Source: an uncultured Mucilaginibacter sp. (lineage in GTDB: Bacteria > Bacteroidota > Bacteroidia > Sphingobacteriales > Sphingobacteriaceae). Taken from it: DNA of 14,773 bases. The notes beneath the pieces were generated by a model. That model did not search any database. It had not been told where the DNA came from and saw only the letters and a program-made list of their open reading frames with translations. The stretch spans positions 1 through 14,773 of the forward strand of contig NZ_CAMLOV010000141.1 in NCBI RefSeq assembly GCF_946481715.1, in the 5' to 3' direction. Positions within the stretch are counted from its first letter, which is position 1. The number at the start of each line of letters is the position of its first letter. Positions 7,651 through 14,773 of the stretch are shown here, in pieces. Made by a program: the position numbers and the translations under genes.

Positions 7651-7781
7651 CGACATCTCAAACCAGATATCCCGGCCGTCGATCAAAAAATGGCTTAACC
7701 TAGATCGCGGTCTTTAATTGCCCACCTTTTCACCTCTGCGTCAATTTTACACACTATAGTAAAAGCAAAACTTTAAACCCT

Positions 7782-7789
7782 TAGTTTTG
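7782..7789 (+). promoter_or_regulatory. Candidate proximal -7 element of the ABC exporter
   Basis: TAGTTTTG fits TAnnTTTG exactly and ends 25 bases before the ATG at 7815, which would give a short leader. No -33 TTG lies at the expected distance, so this is weaker support than the distal candidate on that count. Confidence 0.35.
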
Positions 7790-7814
7790 CAGGTTGATAA
7801 TCATAAACTGATAC

Positions 7815-9647
7815 ATGGCAAGAGGACGATTGAATAGTGGCAGCAAAGCTGAAGCTGAATTACCTAAAGCAAAGTTAAACAAACAAAGCTTGCAAAATAT
7901 CCGCAAGCTTACAAGCTACATAAAACCATATAAAGTAAAATTCATAGCCGGCTTGTTTTTTCTTGTAATATCAAGCCTGGTTGGTTTAATATTTCCCGGT
8001 TTTTTTGGCGCATTGATTGACACAGCGCATGGCGATAAGCATGGTGGCTTTTTACCCGCCAACTTAAAAAAAATTGGTGAAATTGCCATCGTAGTATTAT
8101 TCGTACAGGGTTTTGTATCGTATTTCCGTATTACGTGGTTCGTGCAGGTTGCGGAGAATGCACTAGCTAATATGCGCCGCGATACTTATTTTAAACTAAT
8201 CACCCTACCCATGAACTTTTTTGCCAACCGGAGGGTTGGTGAATTAAATAGCCGCATCTCTGCCGACCTCTCGCAGATCCAGGAGGTACTTACTACTACC
8301 TTTGCCGAGATCATACGACAGGTAATTATCCTTGTCGGCGGCATCACCGTGCTGGTAATAATTTCCTGGAAACTTACTATTGCGTTGCTGGTGCTACTCC
8401 CCGTGCTCATAGTAGTGGCCATCGTATTTGGAAAATTTATCAGGAAGCTATCTCGCCAGGCGCAAGACCAGCTTGCCGAATCGAATACCATTGTAGAAGA
8501 AACCCTACAGGGTATAGCGAATGTAAAAGCCTTTGTAAACGAAGCTTTTGAAGCTGGCAGATACGACAAAACCTTACAGCGTGTAGTTACCATTGCCGTA
8601 AAAGGTGCAAAATACCGTGGTATGTTTGGGGCCTTTATTGTTTTTTGTTTGTTCGGGACCATCTTTTGCGAAATATGGTACGGTTCGTACCTGGTATCCA
8701 TCCACGATAAAGGTTTTACTTTTGGTCAACTCACCAATTTTATTGTTTACGCTGCTTTTATCAGCGCAGCCATGGGCAGCCTGCCTGATTTGTACGCCAA
8801 TCTGCAAAAAGCTGTGGGCTCGTCAGAGCGGGTGTTGGAGATACTGGCAGAACATGGCGAAGATATTTCTATCACAGATGTTAACAACGCTATAAAACAA
8901 ACCATACAAGGTAACCTCGCTTTTACGGATGTGCAATTCGCCTATCCTTCCCGCTCAGAACTTACAGTGTTAAACGGTATCTCTTTTGATGCCTCGGCCG
9001 GGCAAAAGGTGGCTATTGTTGGGCCAAGCGGCTCGGGTAAATCTACTATGGCTGCGCTAATACTGCAATTTTACCATCCGCAAAGCGGTACCATTTTGTT
9101 TGATGGCCGCCCTGCGGATGAATTTGCCTTAACCGATATCCGTAACCAGGTGGCTATTGTGCCACAGGATGTATTGCTGTTTGGCGGTACTATTATGGAA
9201 AACATCGCCTACGGTAAATTGAACGCTACTAAAGAAGAAATTATACAGGCTGCCAGGCGCGCTAATGCCGACCAGTTTATCACCTCATTCCCCGAGGCTT
9301 ATGAAACTGTTGTAGGCGAGCGCGGCGTAAAACTTTCGGGCGGGCAAAGGCAGCGTATTGCTATAGCGCGTGCATTGTTAAAAAATCCTGCTATATTGAT
9401 CCTCGATGAGGCAACCTCATCCCTCGACTCCGAATCGGAGCGTTTGGTACAGGAAGCATTGGAAGAACTAATGAAGGGGCGCACCTCTATCATCATCGCC
9501 CACCGCCTATCCACCATCCGCGAAGCCGATAAGATCATCGTGCTGGAAAAAGGGAACATCATCGAAAACGGCACCCACCAGGAACTGGTAGCCAACGAGC
9601 AGGGACTTTACCGGTATTTGAGCCAGTTGCAATATGAGGTACAGTAA
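7815..9647 (+). CDS. ABC exporter half-transporter (ABCB/MsbA-like, fused membrane and ATPase domains)
   Basis: A 610-residue type IV ABC exporter that would work as a dimer in the inner membrane. The N-terminal half has the six-helix exporter membrane domain, with clear hydrophobic helices such as FIAGLFFLVISSLVGLIF, VIILVGGITVLVIISW and ALLVLLPVLIVVAIVF. The ATPase half is intact: Walker A GPSGSGKST at 403-411, Q-loop VPQDVLLFGG, signature LSGGQ at 507-511, Walker B LILDEATSSLD with Asp531-Glu532, and the switch histidine at 563 (IIAHRLST). All catalytic residues are present, so it should hydrolyse ATP. The length is normal for a half-transporter. The family covers lipid A, peptide and drug exporters, and the sequence alone does not settle the substrate. 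An ATG at 7815 with a nearby -7 element supports the start. The next gene is 100 bases downstream on the same strand. Confidence 0.95.
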   Translation: MARGRLNSGSKAEAELPKAKLNKQSLQNIRKLTSYIKPYKVKFIAGLFFLVISSLVGLIFPGFFGALIDTAHGDKHGGFLPANLKKIGEIAIVVLFVQGFVSYFRITWFVQVAENALANMRRDTYFKLITLPMNFFANRRVGELNSRISADLSQIQEVLTTTFAEIIRQVIILVGGITVLVIISWKLTIALLVLLPVLIVVAIVFGKFIRKLSRQAQDQLAESNTIVEETLQGIANVKAFVNEAFEAGRYDKTLQRVVTIAVKGAKYRGMFGAFIVFCLFGTIFCEIWYGSYLVSIHDKGFTFGQLTNFIVYAAFISAAMGSLPDLYANLQKAVGSSERVLEILAEHGEDISITDVNNAIKQTIQGNLAFTDVQFAYPSRSELTVLNGISFDASAGQKVAIVGPSGSGKSTMAALILQFYHPQSGTILFDGRPADEFALTDIRNQVAIVPQDVLLFGGTIMENIAYGKLNATKEEIIQAARRANADQFITSFPEAYETVVGERGVKLSGGQRQRIAIARALLKNPAILILDEATSSLDSESERLVQEALEELMKGRTSIIIAHRLSTIREADKIIVLEKGNIIENGTHQELVANEQGLYRYLSQLQYEVQ

Positions 9648-9652
9648 ATAGC

Positions 9653-9740
9653 TGATAGTTCATAGATCATGGTAGCTCTGTCAAAAGCGATTAATGCCAT
9701 TATCCATGAACTATCATCTATGAACCATCAACCATGAACT
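9653..9740. repeat. ATGAAC repeat cluster with two alternative hairpins
   Basis: The left arm TGATAGTTCAT (9653-9663) pairs perfectly with ATGAACTATCA (9706-9716). The overlapping GTTCATAGAT (9658-9667) pairs equally well with ATCTATGAAC (9716-9725), so the two stems are mutually exclusive. The right side is a short run of near-repeats beginning ATGAAC at 9706, 9721 and 9734, followed by the start codon context ATGAAA at 9748. It fills the gap between the ABC exporter and the beta-CASP gene. It is probably a degenerate intergenic repeat; a leader-RNA switch is possible but speculative. Confidence 0.55.
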
Positions 9741-9747
9741 AATAAGA

Positions 9748-11145
9748 ATGAAATTAACCATACACGGGGCGGCCCGGCAGGTAACCGGCAGCATGCATTT
9801 ATTGCAGGTTGGCCAATATAAGATACTGATTGATTGCGGGCTTGATTACGAGAAAGACCATAATATACAGGTGAACGAGGATTTTGGCTTCGACCCCGAA
9901 AAGATAGATGTAGTGGTGCTTACCCATGCCCATATCGACCATTCGGGTAACCTTCCAACCCTGGTACGCATGGGCTTCAGCGGGCAAATACTCTGCACCC
10001 CGCCTACTGCCGACCTCACCGAACTGCTGCTGATAGATTCTGTAAACATCTTTTTAAGCAAGGCGGAAAAAGGCAGGCGCAACCGTAAGCGCGGAAAGCA
10101 TGGCAATAGCGGCCCGCAGCCATTGTACCTGCAAAAGCACGTAATGGATACGGTAGAACGCTTTGTAACCATTGGCTTTAACCGTCCCTTTCGTATTAAT
10201 GGCGATATCGAGCTTACCTTTATCCCCGCAGGGCACTTATTAGGGGCTGCCGCTGCTGTTTTTAAAGTGATAGAAGACGGCGTAGAAAAATCAATTGCCT
10301 TTACCGGCGATATTGGTCGAAAAAATTACCCGGTGCTAAACGATCCGGAACCTCTGCCACCAGTAGATTATATGGTAAGCGAAGCTACCTACGGCGGGCG
10401 TATGCATACCAAAGGCAAATCGGTAGAAGAAACTTTGGTAGAAACCATTGATAAGGTTTGTATTAAAGAACAGGGCCGATTAATTATCCCTGCATTTAGC
10501 ATAGGGCGTACACAATCGCTTGTATTTGCACTGAATAAAATATTCAGCAGCGGTTTGTTGCCGCCTGTAGCCATATTTGTAGATAGCCCGATGGCAACCC
10601 GCGCTACGGACATTTTCCGCAAGCACCACGGCCTGGTGAACCCCGAAGCGCAGGAATTTTATAACCGCCAGGGCGATGAGTTTGAGTTTGACAACCTTAC
10701 CTATGTAGAAACGCTAAAAGACAGCCGGCAGGTGTCAAACTATTACGAACCCTGCATCATCATATCTTCTGCCGGGATGCTGGAGGGCGGGCGTATACAA
10801 GATCACCTGTTTTACAATATCCAAAACTATTACTGCACTATCCTCTTCATTGGCTATTGCGCCAAAGGCACTTTGGGGTACCGTTTATTACGGGGCGACC
10901 CCATTGTACACATCAAAGACCGCGACCTGGCTGTTTACGCCACCATTAAGCAAACCGACGTGCTAAGCGCCCACGGAGACCATGAAGATTTGCTGGGTAA
11001 TATTAAACAGCAGGATGTTAACAAGCTAAAAGGCGTGTTTTTAGTCCACGGCGAAACGGTGAGCATGCAGGCATTAGCGGATGCCTTGGAGCAGGATGGT
11101 TATAAGGTGACCATACCGGAGAAGAGCGTGAGTTACGATTTATAA
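9748..11145 (+). CDS. Beta-CASP metallo-beta-lactamase-fold protein (predicted RNA endonuclease)
   Basis: A 465-residue protein combining a metallo-beta-lactamase fold with an inserted beta-CASP domain, the architecture of CPSF73/YSH1-like RNA-cleaving enzymes. Metal ligands are visible: HAHIDH at residues 60-65, His163 in AGHLLGAA, Asp188 in FTGDIG, and His409 in SAHGDH. Beta-CASP hallmarks follow: PAFSIGRTQ, FVDSPMA, IIISSAGMLEGGR and the C-terminal VFLVHGE. There is no KH or S1 RNA-binding extension, and the protein is shorter than RNase J. It therefore resembles the single-module bacterial COG1236 proteins, whose physiological substrates are poorly defined. No signal peptide is present, so it is cytosolic. 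The ATG at 9748 starts MKLTIHGAARQVTGS, the expected first strand of the fold. It converges on trmN, with a hairpin repeat between. RNA cleavage is inferred from family membership. Confidence 0.92.
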   Translation: MKLTIHGAARQVTGSMHLLQVGQYKILIDCGLDYEKDHNIQVNEDFGFDPEKIDVVVLTHAHIDHSGNLPTLVRMGFSGQILCTPPTADLTELLLIDSVNIFLSKAEKGRRNRKRGKHGNSGPQPLYLQKHVMDTVERFVTIGFNRPFRINGDIELTFIPAGHLLGAAAAVFKVIEDGVEKSIAFTGDIGRKNYPVLNDPEPLPPVDYMVSEATYGGRMHTKGKSVEETLVETIDKVCIKEQGRLIIPAFSIGRTQSLVFALNKIFSSGLLPPVAIFVDSPMATRATDIFRKHHGLVNPEAQEFYNRQGDEFEFDNLTYVETLKDSRQVSNYYEPCIIISSAGMLEGGRIQDHLFYNIQNYYCTILFIGYCAKGTLGYRLLRGDPIVHIKDRDLAVYATIKQTDVLSAHGDHEDLLGNIKQQDVNKLKGVFLVHGETVSMQALADALEQDGYKVTIPEKSVSYDL

Positions 11146-11154
11146 TAGCCACAT

Positions 11155-11264
11155 CGTCAATTGCGAGCGAAGCGTGGCAACCATCGGTAGGCAGAGCCGC
11201 TCTGCTTGCCGGGGATTGCTTCATCGCCCCGTTCCGCAACCTGACGCTGCTCTTCGCAATGACG
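11155..11264. repeat. Second REP-like hairpin element between convergent genes
   Basis: The outer arms CGTCAATTGCGA (11155-11166) and TCGCAATGACG (11254-11264) are complementary apart from one extra A. Inside, GGTAGGCAGAG (11186-11196) pairs with CTCTGCTTGCC (11200-11210) around a three-base loop, with two G-U pairs. The GGGGATTGCTTCATCG stretch (from 11211) shares GATTGCTTC with the element at 3737-3803. The element occupies nearly all of the 128 bases between the beta-CASP stop (11145) and the trmN stop (11274). It is consistent with a REP-type or MITE-like dispersed palindrome and could help end both transcripts. Confidence 0.75.
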
Positions 11265-11273
11265 TAGGGAGGA

Positions 11274-11987
11274 CTAAAATATCGTCAAAAACGGCCTCAA
11301 AGCAGCTTGATATTGCTTCGAGTAAACCTTAGGCTCATCATAAATAACAAACTCCCACTCCTCCGCGATTACTTGATGCTTGCCGATGGTTAGCAATTCG
11401 CGATGCGGCACAGAATCGGCGAAGGACTTAATGCTGATAATACTCACCAGGTGCAAACCACATCCAGCTAGTAACCCCTTCACCAGTCCCGCTGTTTCTA
11501 AAGGCAGTATCATGGTACATACACCATCCGGCGTTAAATGCCCGGAAACACCTTTTATCAACCTTTCAAAAAAAGCATCATCAGTATGCCTCGCCAAACT
11601 TTTTTTGGCACCCGGCGAGGTGAGGGAGTTTAAAAAGAACGGCGGGTTAGAAACAATGAGATCGTATTGTTTATCGGGATGAGCTTCAAAATACTCCTCA
11701 AATCCCATGGCGAATAATTCCAACCGGTGGGCAAATTTAGATTCCTGAAAATTTGCCCCGGCGGTTTTCGCGGCAGCGTCATCAATCTCAACCGCGTCAA
11801 CCATCGCAGTGTCGAACCGTTGTGCCATCATCAGGGCAATTACGCCGGTGCCGGTGCCAATATCTAAAATGCTTTTCGGTTCATTCGCAGTGGCCAATGC
11901 ACCAAGCAGTACGCCATCGGTATTCACCTTCATGGCGCAACCGCTTTGGTTTACAGCAAATTGTTTAAACTGAAAGATATCTGCCAA
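11274..11987 (-). CDS. trmN: tRNA1(Val) (adenine-37-N6)-methyltransferase
   Basis: A 237-residue S-adenosylmethionine-dependent methyltransferase of the TrmN6/YfiC type, which methylates N6 of adenosine 37 next to the anticodon of tRNA1(Val). The N-terminal FQFKQFAVNQSGCAMKVNTDGVLLG is characteristic of YfiC proteins. Motif I is LDIGTGTGVIAL (from residue 41), the acidic end of strand 2 is DAVEIDD, and the adenine-specific catalytic motif NPPF is at 114-117 in IVSNPPFFLN. Length matches the family, about 240 residues. The start is a TTG at 11987; an in-frame stop lies five codons upstream with no ATG between, and the next ATG (the M of CAMKV) would remove the conserved N-terminus. It is divergent from pbpC across 86 bases and convergent with the beta-CASP gene. 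The start codon is the main uncertainty. Confidence 0.9.
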   Translation of the reverse strand: MADIFQFKQFAVNQSGCAMKVNTDGVLLGALATANEPKSILDIGTGTGVIALMMAQRFDTAMVDAVEIDDAAAKTAGANFQESKFAHRLELFAMGFEEYFEAHPDKQYDLIVSNPPFFLNSLTSPGAKKSLARHTDDAFFERLIKGVSGHLTPDGVCTMILPLETAGLVKGLLAGCGLHLVSIISIKSFADSVPHRELLTIGKHQVIAEEWEFVIYDEPKVYSKQYQAALRPFLTIF

Positions 11988-12073
11988 GTAGTGGTTAATT
12001 TAAATGGGCCGGGCCACCAATAATATTGATAATTTGCCTATTTTCAGGCTGTATTTTAAACGCCCTGCATTTA

Positions 12074-14470
12074 ATGCAAGTACGCCTGCAACACCTCAAA
12101 AATCAATTTAAAAAGCCAAAAGTAATTATAATAACAGGCATTTTACTGGCTTTAAGCCTGTGGTTTGCGCTTTGCCTGCCCAAGCCGCTTTTCAGCAGCC
12201 CAACTTCTTTTGTAATTGACGATGATGCCGGCCAACTACTGGGCGCATCCATAGCGCGCGACGGGCAATGGCGCTTCCCCTATAATGATAGCGTACCCGA
12301 AAAATTTAAGCAATGCATTATCGCCTTTGAGGATAAACGCTTTGAGCACCACCCGGGTTTTGATGCATTGGCCTTCGGCAGGGCCATCCGGCAAAACATC
12401 CGCAAGGGCAGGGTTACCAGTGGCGGCAGCACCATTACCATGCAGGTAATGCGCCTTTCCACACGCCACAAACGTACCATCCTCAACAAAATAGGCGAGA
12501 TATTTATGGCTTTGCGGCTGGAACTTGGTTACAGTAAACAGGAGATTTTGGCCATGTATGCCAGCAATGCCCCCTTTGGCAGTAATGTTATAGGGCTGGA
12601 TGCCGCCGCATGGCGGTACTTTGGCCGCGGCCCGGATAAACTTTCCTGGGGCGAGATGGCAGCGCTGGCAGTTTTGCCCAATTCACCCTCACTGGTGCAT
12701 CCCGGCAAAAACAGGCTCATCCTTTTAAAAAAACGCAACCTGTTGTTAAACAGGCTTTATACACAAGGCATTATTGATAGCACCACCGCTAAACTTGCCG
12801 AATTTGAGCCCGTACCCGAAAAGCCCGTGCCCCTGCCCCAGTTAGCACCCCACCTGCTGCAACGCTTTAAAGCCGACTATCAAAACAAGCAACAGGCGCT
12901 TACACGCATCACCACCACCATAAAAACCAACCTGCAGCAACAGGTGGCAGAGATATTAGAGCAGCACCACCGCGTTTTAAAGGCTAACGATATCAACAAT
13001 ATTGCCGCCGTTGTTTTGGATGTAGAAACTGGCGCAACCCTCGCCTACGCGGGCAATATAGCACACCGGGAAGACCCGGAGATGGAGAGCGATGTGGATG
13101 TAGTGGGTGCGCCCCGCAGTCCGGGCAGCACGCTAAAACCCCTGCTATATGCCTCGATGCTTCACGATGGGTTGATATTGCCCAACAGCCTGATACCCGA
13201 TGTGCCCACGCAAATTGCAGGCTACCACCCCGAGAACTTTGATTTGAGTTATGATGGCGCTGTGCCGGCTTCAAATGCTTTGTCGCGCTCACTGAACGTG
13301 CCAGCGGTTAAAATGCTGCAACAATACAAGTACGAGCGTTTTTATGATATGATGAAAAAGGCGGGGGTTACTACCCTGAAACAGCCTGCCGACCACTACG
13401 GCCTCTCCCTTATTTTAGGAGGTGGCGAAAACACCCTTTGGGAACTTACCGGTATTTATGCCGATATGGCGCGGGTGCTGAACCATTACAATAAATATAA
13501 AGGGCAATACGACCCCGAAGATTACCACCAGCCGGTTTATGCCTTGTCGCCAAAAGCTGAACCTACATTAGAGAAAAACGGGCTGCTGGATGCCGGTTCG
13601 CTGTATTATACTCTACAAGCTATGGAAGAGGTGATGCGCCCCGGCGAGGAAATGCTTTGGCAGCAGTTCAGCTCCACGCAACGCATTGCCTGGAAAACCG
13701 GCACCAGCTTTGGCTTTCGCGATGGATGGGCTATTGGCGTTACGCCCAAATATGTGGTTGGTGTTTGGGTGGGCAATACCGATGGCGAAGGCCGCCCGGG
13801 CTTAACGGGTATCAACACCGCTGCCCCTGCCCTGTTCGAGATCTTCCGGCTGCTGCCTGCCTCGCGCGATTGGTTCGGCATGCCCATGGGCGAAATGGAA
13901 AAGATAAGCGTATGTAAAGAGAGTGGCTACCGCGCCGGGCAATATTGCAACAACACTGCCGAGCAATTTGTGCCAAAAAGTGGGCTAAAAGCGGCGGCAT
14001 GCCCCTGGCACAGGCTGGTACATCTATCGCCCGATGAAAAATACCAGGTAACGGGTAACTGCGAAAGTCCGGAGAATATTGTTAACAAAAGCTGGTTTGT
14101 GCTGCCGCCATCTATGGAGTATTATTACAAAACCAAAAACTACCAGTACCATGTACTGCCGCCATTTAAGCCCGGCTGTGGCGAAGCCGATTACGGTAAC
14201 CCGATGGAGCTGATATATCCGAAGGAAAACGCCAAAATATATGTACCTATAGAGGGTGATGGCAAACGCGGGCGGGTGGTGTTCAACGCTGCGCACCGGC
14301 AGCCGGGCATTAAAATCTTCTGGCACCTGGATGATAAATATGTGGGCGAAAGCAGCACTTTCCATCAAATGGCGCTAAACCCATCGGCCGGCAAGCATAA
14401 ACTGACGCTGGTAGATGCATCCGGCAATACCATCAGTATTAAGTTTGAGGTGCTGGATAAAAATAAATAA
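12074..14470 (+). CDS. pbpC: Penicillin-binding protein 1C (bifunctional peptidoglycan synthase)
   Basis: A 798-residue class A PBP anchored by one N-terminal membrane helix (about 16-35, VIIITGILLALSLWFALCL). The glycosyltransferase-51 domain has EDKRFEHHPG with Glu86, GGSTITMQVMRL, and EILAMYASNAPFGSNVIG. The transpeptidase domain has the active-site serine in SPGSTLKP (S352-T-L-K355), S-L-N at 406-408, and KTG at 541-543 (WKTGTSFGFRDGWAIG). A cysteine-containing linker leads to a C-terminal PBP1C-specific domain (BiPBP_C type) beginning near PMELIYPKENAKIYVP. All catalytic motifs are present, so both sugar-chain polymerisation and cross-linking look intact. E. coli PbpC is 770 residues, similar in length. 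The frame extends upstream to a TTG at 12026, but the ATG at 12074 (MQVRLQHLKNQFKK) puts a basic segment directly before the helix, as expected. An alpha-2-macroglobulin gene, a frequent PbpC partner, is not adjacent within this window. Confidence 0.95.
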   Translation: MQVRLQHLKNQFKKPKVIIITGILLALSLWFALCLPKPLFSSPTSFVIDDDAGQLLGASIARDGQWRFPYNDSVPEKFKQCIIAFEDKRFEHHPGFDALAFGRAIRQNIRKGRVTSGGSTITMQVMRLSTRHKRTILNKIGEIFMALRLELGYSKQEILAMYASNAPFGSNVIGLDAAAWRYFGRGPDKLSWGEMAALAVLPNSPSLVHPGKNRLILLKKRNLLLNRLYTQGIIDSTTAKLAEFEPVPEKPVPLPQLAPHLLQRFKADYQNKQQALTRITTTIKTNLQQQVAEILEQHHRVLKANDINNIAAVVLDVETGATLAYAGNIAHREDPEMESDVDVVGAPRSPGSTLKPLLYASMLHDGLILPNSLIPDVPTQIAGYHPENFDLSYDGAVPASNALSRSLNVPAVKMLQQYKYERFYDMMKKAGVTTLKQPADHYGLSLILGGGENTLWELTGIYADMARVLNHYNKYKGQYDPEDYHQPVYALSPKAEPTLEKNGLLDAGSLYYTLQAMEEVMRPGEEMLWQQFSSTQRIAWKTGTSFGFRDGWAIGVTPKYVVGVWVGNTDGEGRPGLTGINTAAPALFEIFRLLPASRDWFGMPMGEMEKISVCKESGYRAGQYCNNTAEQFVPKSGLKAAACPWHRLVHLSPDEKYQVTGNCESPENIVNKSWFVLPPSMEYYYKTKNYQYHVLPPFKPGCGEADYGNPMELIYPKENAKIYVPIEGDGKRGRVVFNAAHRQPGIKIFWHLDDKYVGESSTFHQMALNPSAGKHKLTLVDASGNTISIKFEVLDKNK

Positions 14471-14500
14471 CCTAAATTTAGATTTAGAAATTACGAATAA

Positions 14501-14773
14501 ATGCTTGAACAATACGACCTGGGCAACCTAATGGTTTTGGATATAGAAACCGTACCGCAATATGCAACGCATGCTGAGGTGCCCGAACATTTGCAGGAAC
14601 TTTGGGCGCACAAAACCCGCCTGCAGCGCAACGAGGCTACCGGCGAGGAGTTTTACGACCGGGCCGGCATTTGGGCGGAGTTTGGTAAGATCGTTTGTAT
14701 TTCGGTGGGGATATTTTTGAATGGCAAAAAGACGGGCTTGCGTGTGAAATCTTTTGCCGGGCACGAAGAAAAG
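14501..14773 (+). CDS. 3'-5' exonuclease, PolB exonuclease-like (N-terminal part, cut by the right edge)
   Basis: The first 91 residues of a protein that runs off the window. It starts at an ATG 30 bases after the pbpC stop, so the two may share a transcript. MVLDIETVP with Asp14 and Glu16 is the Exo I D-x-E metal-binding motif of DnaQ-fold exonucleases. The following ELWAHKT, FYDRAGIWAEFGKIVCISVGIF and VKSFAGHEEK segments resemble the predicted PolB-related 3'-5' exonuclease family (DNA_pol_B_exo2) common in Bacteroidota. It would digest DNA or RNA from the 3' end; the real substrate is not known. The remaining Exo II and Exo III motifs lie outside the window, so activity cannot be judged. 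Confidence 0.85.
   Translation, partial: MLEQYDLGNLMVLDIETVPQYATHAEVPEHLQELWAHKTRLQRNEATGEEFYDRAGIWAEFGKIVCISVGIFLNGKKTGLRVKSFAGHEEK

Larger units (their letters stand above)
7571..7814 (+). other. Non-coding upstream region of the ABC exporter
   Basis: Together with 7320-7570 this forms a 495-base stretch without a convincing gene. The first part (7320-7393) shows nothing recognisable, the middle is the 10-base array, and this last part contains two matches to the Bacteroidota -7 box. I see no terminator, riboswitch or small RNA that I could defend. Confidence 0.5.

Noticed and set aside
7815..11145. ABC exporter and beta-CASP gene as an operon with a shared function
   Set aside because: They share a strand, but a 100-base gap with a repeat cluster separates them and no family-level link joins the two functions.
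12026..12073. Sixteen-codon N-terminal extension of PBP1C from a TTG start
   Set aside because: The ATG at 12074 gives the expected short basic cytosolic segment before the membrane helix, and the extension overlaps likely promoter DNA (TAATTTG at 12030-12036).

Overview
The window looks like chromosomal DNA from a member of the Bacteroidota, most likely the Sphingobacteriaceae (Mucilaginibacter/Pedobacter type). The evidence is family-level: a Bacteroidota-style PEP carboxylase, a PIN-PhoH protein, a periplasm-directed Omp85 barrel, a PolB-type 3'-5' exonuclease, weak Shine-Dalgarno signals, and several TAnnTTTG-like -7 promoter elements. The genus is an inference, since no rRNA or other marker gene is present. 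No mobile element, phage gene, CRISPR array, tRNA or rRNA was found.

Layout from left to right. Positions 1-1354 (-) hold the N-terminal half of PEP carboxylase (ppc), which runs off the left edge. It is divergent from a FUSC/YccS-like membrane protein (1560-3713, +). That gene converges on a PIN-PhoH ATPase (3827-5176, -), with a long hairpin repeat between them. Next come three plus-strand genes with separate upstream regions: a small DUF1801 protein (5451-5810), an Omp85-type outer-membrane barrel without POTRA domains (5982-7319), and, after a 495-base non-coding stretch, an ABC exporter (7815-9647). A beta-CASP metallo-beta-lactamase-fold protein (9748-11145, +) follows and converges on a tRNA1(Val) m6A37 methyltransferase (11274-11987, -), with a second hairpin repeat between. 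Divergent from that methyltransferase are penicillin-binding protein 1C (12074-14470, +) and the start of a 3'-5' exonuclease (14501 to the right edge, +).

The genes are mostly housekeeping: anaplerotic carbon metabolism, envelope biogenesis (PBP1C, Omp85 barrel, ABC exporter, FUSC protein) and RNA metabolism (PhoH, beta-CASP, TrmN, exonuclease). They do not form one obvious pathway. Frequent strand changes and gaps of 30-500 bases suggest mostly short transcription units. pbpC-exonuclease (30-base gap) is the best candidate for co-transcription.

I did not find a new multi-gene system. The most unusual signal is non-coding: an array at 7394-7570 whose units repeat every 10 bases, one turn of the helix, upstream of the ABC exporter. 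The two hairpin repeats, both between convergent gene pairs, are the next most notable. A GC-rich perfect palindrome upstream of ppc and a short ATGAAC repeat cluster before the beta-CASP gene are smaller curiosities.
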